Of a stretch of 28,213 nucleotides of DNA, positions 26,504 through 28,213 are shown in pieces (within the stretch, counting starts at the first letter, position 1; every line of letters starts with the position of its first letter). The stretch is from positions 1-28,213 of the forward strand of contig CDMY01000324.1 of the NCBI GenBank assembly GCA_001179505.1, in the 5' to 3' direction. Origin of the DNA: Vitrella brassicaformis (lineage: Eukaryota; Sar; Vitrellaceae). The notes beneath the pieces were generated by a model. That model searched no databases and was not told where the DNA came from. It saw only the letters and a list, made by a program, of their open reading frames with translations. Made by a program: the position numbers and the translations under genes.

Positions 26504-28213
26504 GAGGTTCACCTGGTGCCTCCCATGTCGCCCGACTCAGAGCTCGCCAAGAAAGTCGAAACACTCGACCTCAGACGTAAAGAACTTCCCCACCACAGCC
26601 ACACATACGAATCCACCGAAACAGCCCCTCCCCCCCTCTCTGTCCTTCTCTGTGTGTCTCTGTCTGTGTGTATATGTGTGTTCTGTGAGCAGAGGTTCGG
26701 TCGCAGTGCGTCGGCTCCTTCGTCAAGCTCGACGTGAGATCTAGCCCACGGAGCCCACACCCACACCCACACACATTCACAAACCGATTCATCACTTTCG
26801 CTGTGTTCTGTGTGTTTGGTCGTTTGTTTGTTCATTCAGGGTACGGTGACCAAGGTGGACAGCGTGAAGCCCAAGACGGTGGTCGCCGCGTACGTCTGCC
26901 AAACCTGCGGGGCTGAGTCGTGCCAAGTGGTGAGTGGGGGTGGGTGGGTGGCGGGGGGTGCATGCCGACCAAGAGCACGCCCCACCTCCCTCACTCTGCG
27001 TCGTTGTGTGTGTGTGTGTGTGTGTGGTGTAGGTGTCGGAGGGTCTACAGTTCATGCCGGTGACCAAGTGTGGGACGGAGCGGTGCCGCAAGGCCAGGAA
27101 GAACCAAGGACAGATGGCCCTAGACGCCCGGTGGGTACCCACACACCCCTTTACCCCCCCCCACACACACCCCCATACCCTTTGTGTGTGTCGTCTTAAC
27201 GTGACATGTGTCAGTTTCTCGAAGTTTTCGTCGTTTCAGCAGATCCGTGTGCAGGAGCCCGCTTGGCAGGTGCCCGAGGGCAACGTGCCGCGGTCCATGA
27301 CCTGTGTGCTGGAGGGGCACAACACGCGCAAACTCATGCCGGGTATGTGATGTGCAGACGTGGGAATGGATGGATGGATGGATGTGCGGCATGGGGGTGT
27401 TGACTTGTGTGCTGTGGTGGGGTCTGGTGGGGTGGGGTGGGGTGGGTGTGGTGTGCAGGCGACTGCGCGACAGTAGCTGGGATCTACATGCCTGAGCGCA
27501 AGACGGGCTACCAGGGGCTAGTCGAGGGGATGGTCTCGGTAAGTGAGCCAACACACTCACCGAGCCATCCATCCATCCATCCACATGTGTGTGTGTGTGT
27601 GTGTCAGGATTGCTACTTGGAGGTCCACTACATCAACAAACACAAGAAGGGCTACGAGGACAAGGACGTCATGTCGCAAGATGACCTCAGACGGTCAGCC
27701 AACGACACACACCACACACAGACATCCCTGCACGGCCGTCTGTTTGCTTCCCTTCCTTGTGTGTGTGGCATGCAGTTTGGATGCCGATCGCCGCAGCGGC
27801 GTGGACATGTTGGAACGGGTCAACACACAGACACACACAGAGAGAGAGGGGGGAGGGGGGTGAGGCTTCTCTTTGGCTCCCCCTGTTTGTGCAGTTGTCG
27901 CAGTCCATCGCCCCGGAGATCTACGGCCATGAGGATGTCAAGCGAGCCCTCCTGCTGCTGCTCGTAGACACACACAGACACACACGAACACCGCTCGCAA
28001 TCCCGCTCCTCTGTATGTGTCGTGTGTGTGTGTGTCAGGTTGGTGGTGCGACCAAGACCCAGAAGGACGGCATGAAGACCCGCGGCGACATACACATCTT
28101 GCTCATGGTGCCATCGATGTGCACACTGAAGGAAAGAGAGAGAGAGAGAGGTGTGTGCAATGGGTGAGAAATGGGTTTCTCTGTCTCTGTGTGTGTGTGT
28201 GGGGGGGGGGGGG
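25484..28213 (+). CDS. MCM7: MCM7, replicative helicase subunit (5' part)
   Basis: Subunit of the MCM2-7 hexamer that unwinds DNA at replication forks in the nucleus. Exons: 25484-25654, 25783-25842, 25941-26078, 26226-26260, 26330-26416, 26503-26576, 26693-26733, 26840-26929, 27033-27130, 27215-27342, 27459-27538, 27608-27693, 27776-27818, 27895-27963, 28039-28107. All keep phase and give 423 residues. The N-domain begins [20 protein letters not shown]. An insertion-like segment ([20 protein letters not shown]) lies in exon five (26330-26416), before the OB part: [30 protein letters not shown]. The zinc motif is C-x2-C (CQTC) paired with C-x4-C (CGTERC). [20 protein letters not shown] and [20 protein letters not shown] follow. 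[20 protein letters not shown] opens the AAA+ domain, then GDIHILLM. The next exon, which should carry Walker A (GDPG-x-x-KS), lies beyond the window. Confidence 0.95.
28201..28213. repeat. Run of 13 G at the window end
   Basis: A TG dinucleotide tract passes directly into at least 13 G inside an MCM7 intron, and the window ends there. This may mark a contig edge at a homopolymer. Confidence 0.8.

Noticed and set aside
26840-28107. Another MCM subunit instead of MCM7
   Set aside because: [36 protein letters not shown] and [20 protein letters not shown] match MCM7 better than MCM2-6 by recalled family sequence.
10214-28213. TG, CTCT, CATC and GCTGT tracts as independent repeats or promoters
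   Set aside because: Most sit inside introns next to acceptors and are treated as splice-tract microsatellites.

Overview
This window is nuclear DNA of a protist. Its genes are split into many short exons, with GT-AG introns mostly 60-170 bases long, and low-complexity runs (TG, CATC, CTCT) fill introns and intergenic DNA. Three genes point to an alveolate: a POT1/TEBP-alpha telomere-end binding protein closest in recalled sequence to the ciliate alpha subunit, an oxalate/formate-type MFS carrier, and a divergent MCM7. A chromerid such as Vitrella or Chromera, or a coccidian relative, fits best. That placement is inference.

Layout. 1-760: a degenerate tandem repeat of about 215-226 bases and a hairpin. 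1313-6423 (+): about eleven exons encoding a very long, probably disordered Pro/Ser/Glu-rich protein. 6653-7732: a doubtful minus-strand gene with an acidic tail, with a competing plus-strand reading. 7920-8095: a short tandem repeat carrying splice-like signals. 8131-8640 (+): a small Pro-rich protein sharing motifs with the first gene. 9078-13653 (+): POT1-like gene, 23 visible exons, interrupted by a 300-base run of N. 14102-16530 (+): MFS carrier, 11 exons. 17140-21500 (-): fast-evolving, partly broken genes with Cys-rich motifs, an OTU-like catalytic motif and a RING-like motif. 21790-22730 (+) and 23117-24399 (+): two unrecognised genes with clean exon phase. 24813-25367 (-): HYPK-like protein. 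25484 to the end (+): MCM7, cut off before Walker A.

The well-supported genes are housekeeping: telomere end protection (POT1), replication licensing and unwinding (MCM7), N-terminal acetyltransferase regulation (HYPK) and membrane transport (MFS). HYPK and MCM7 are divergent, with 117 bases between their start codons, and probably share a promoter. The accessory part is the disordered-protein pair at the left and the minus-strand Cys-rich block in the middle; these hold most of what looks new. Exon limits come from GT/AG signals plus reading-frame continuity, not from transcript data.
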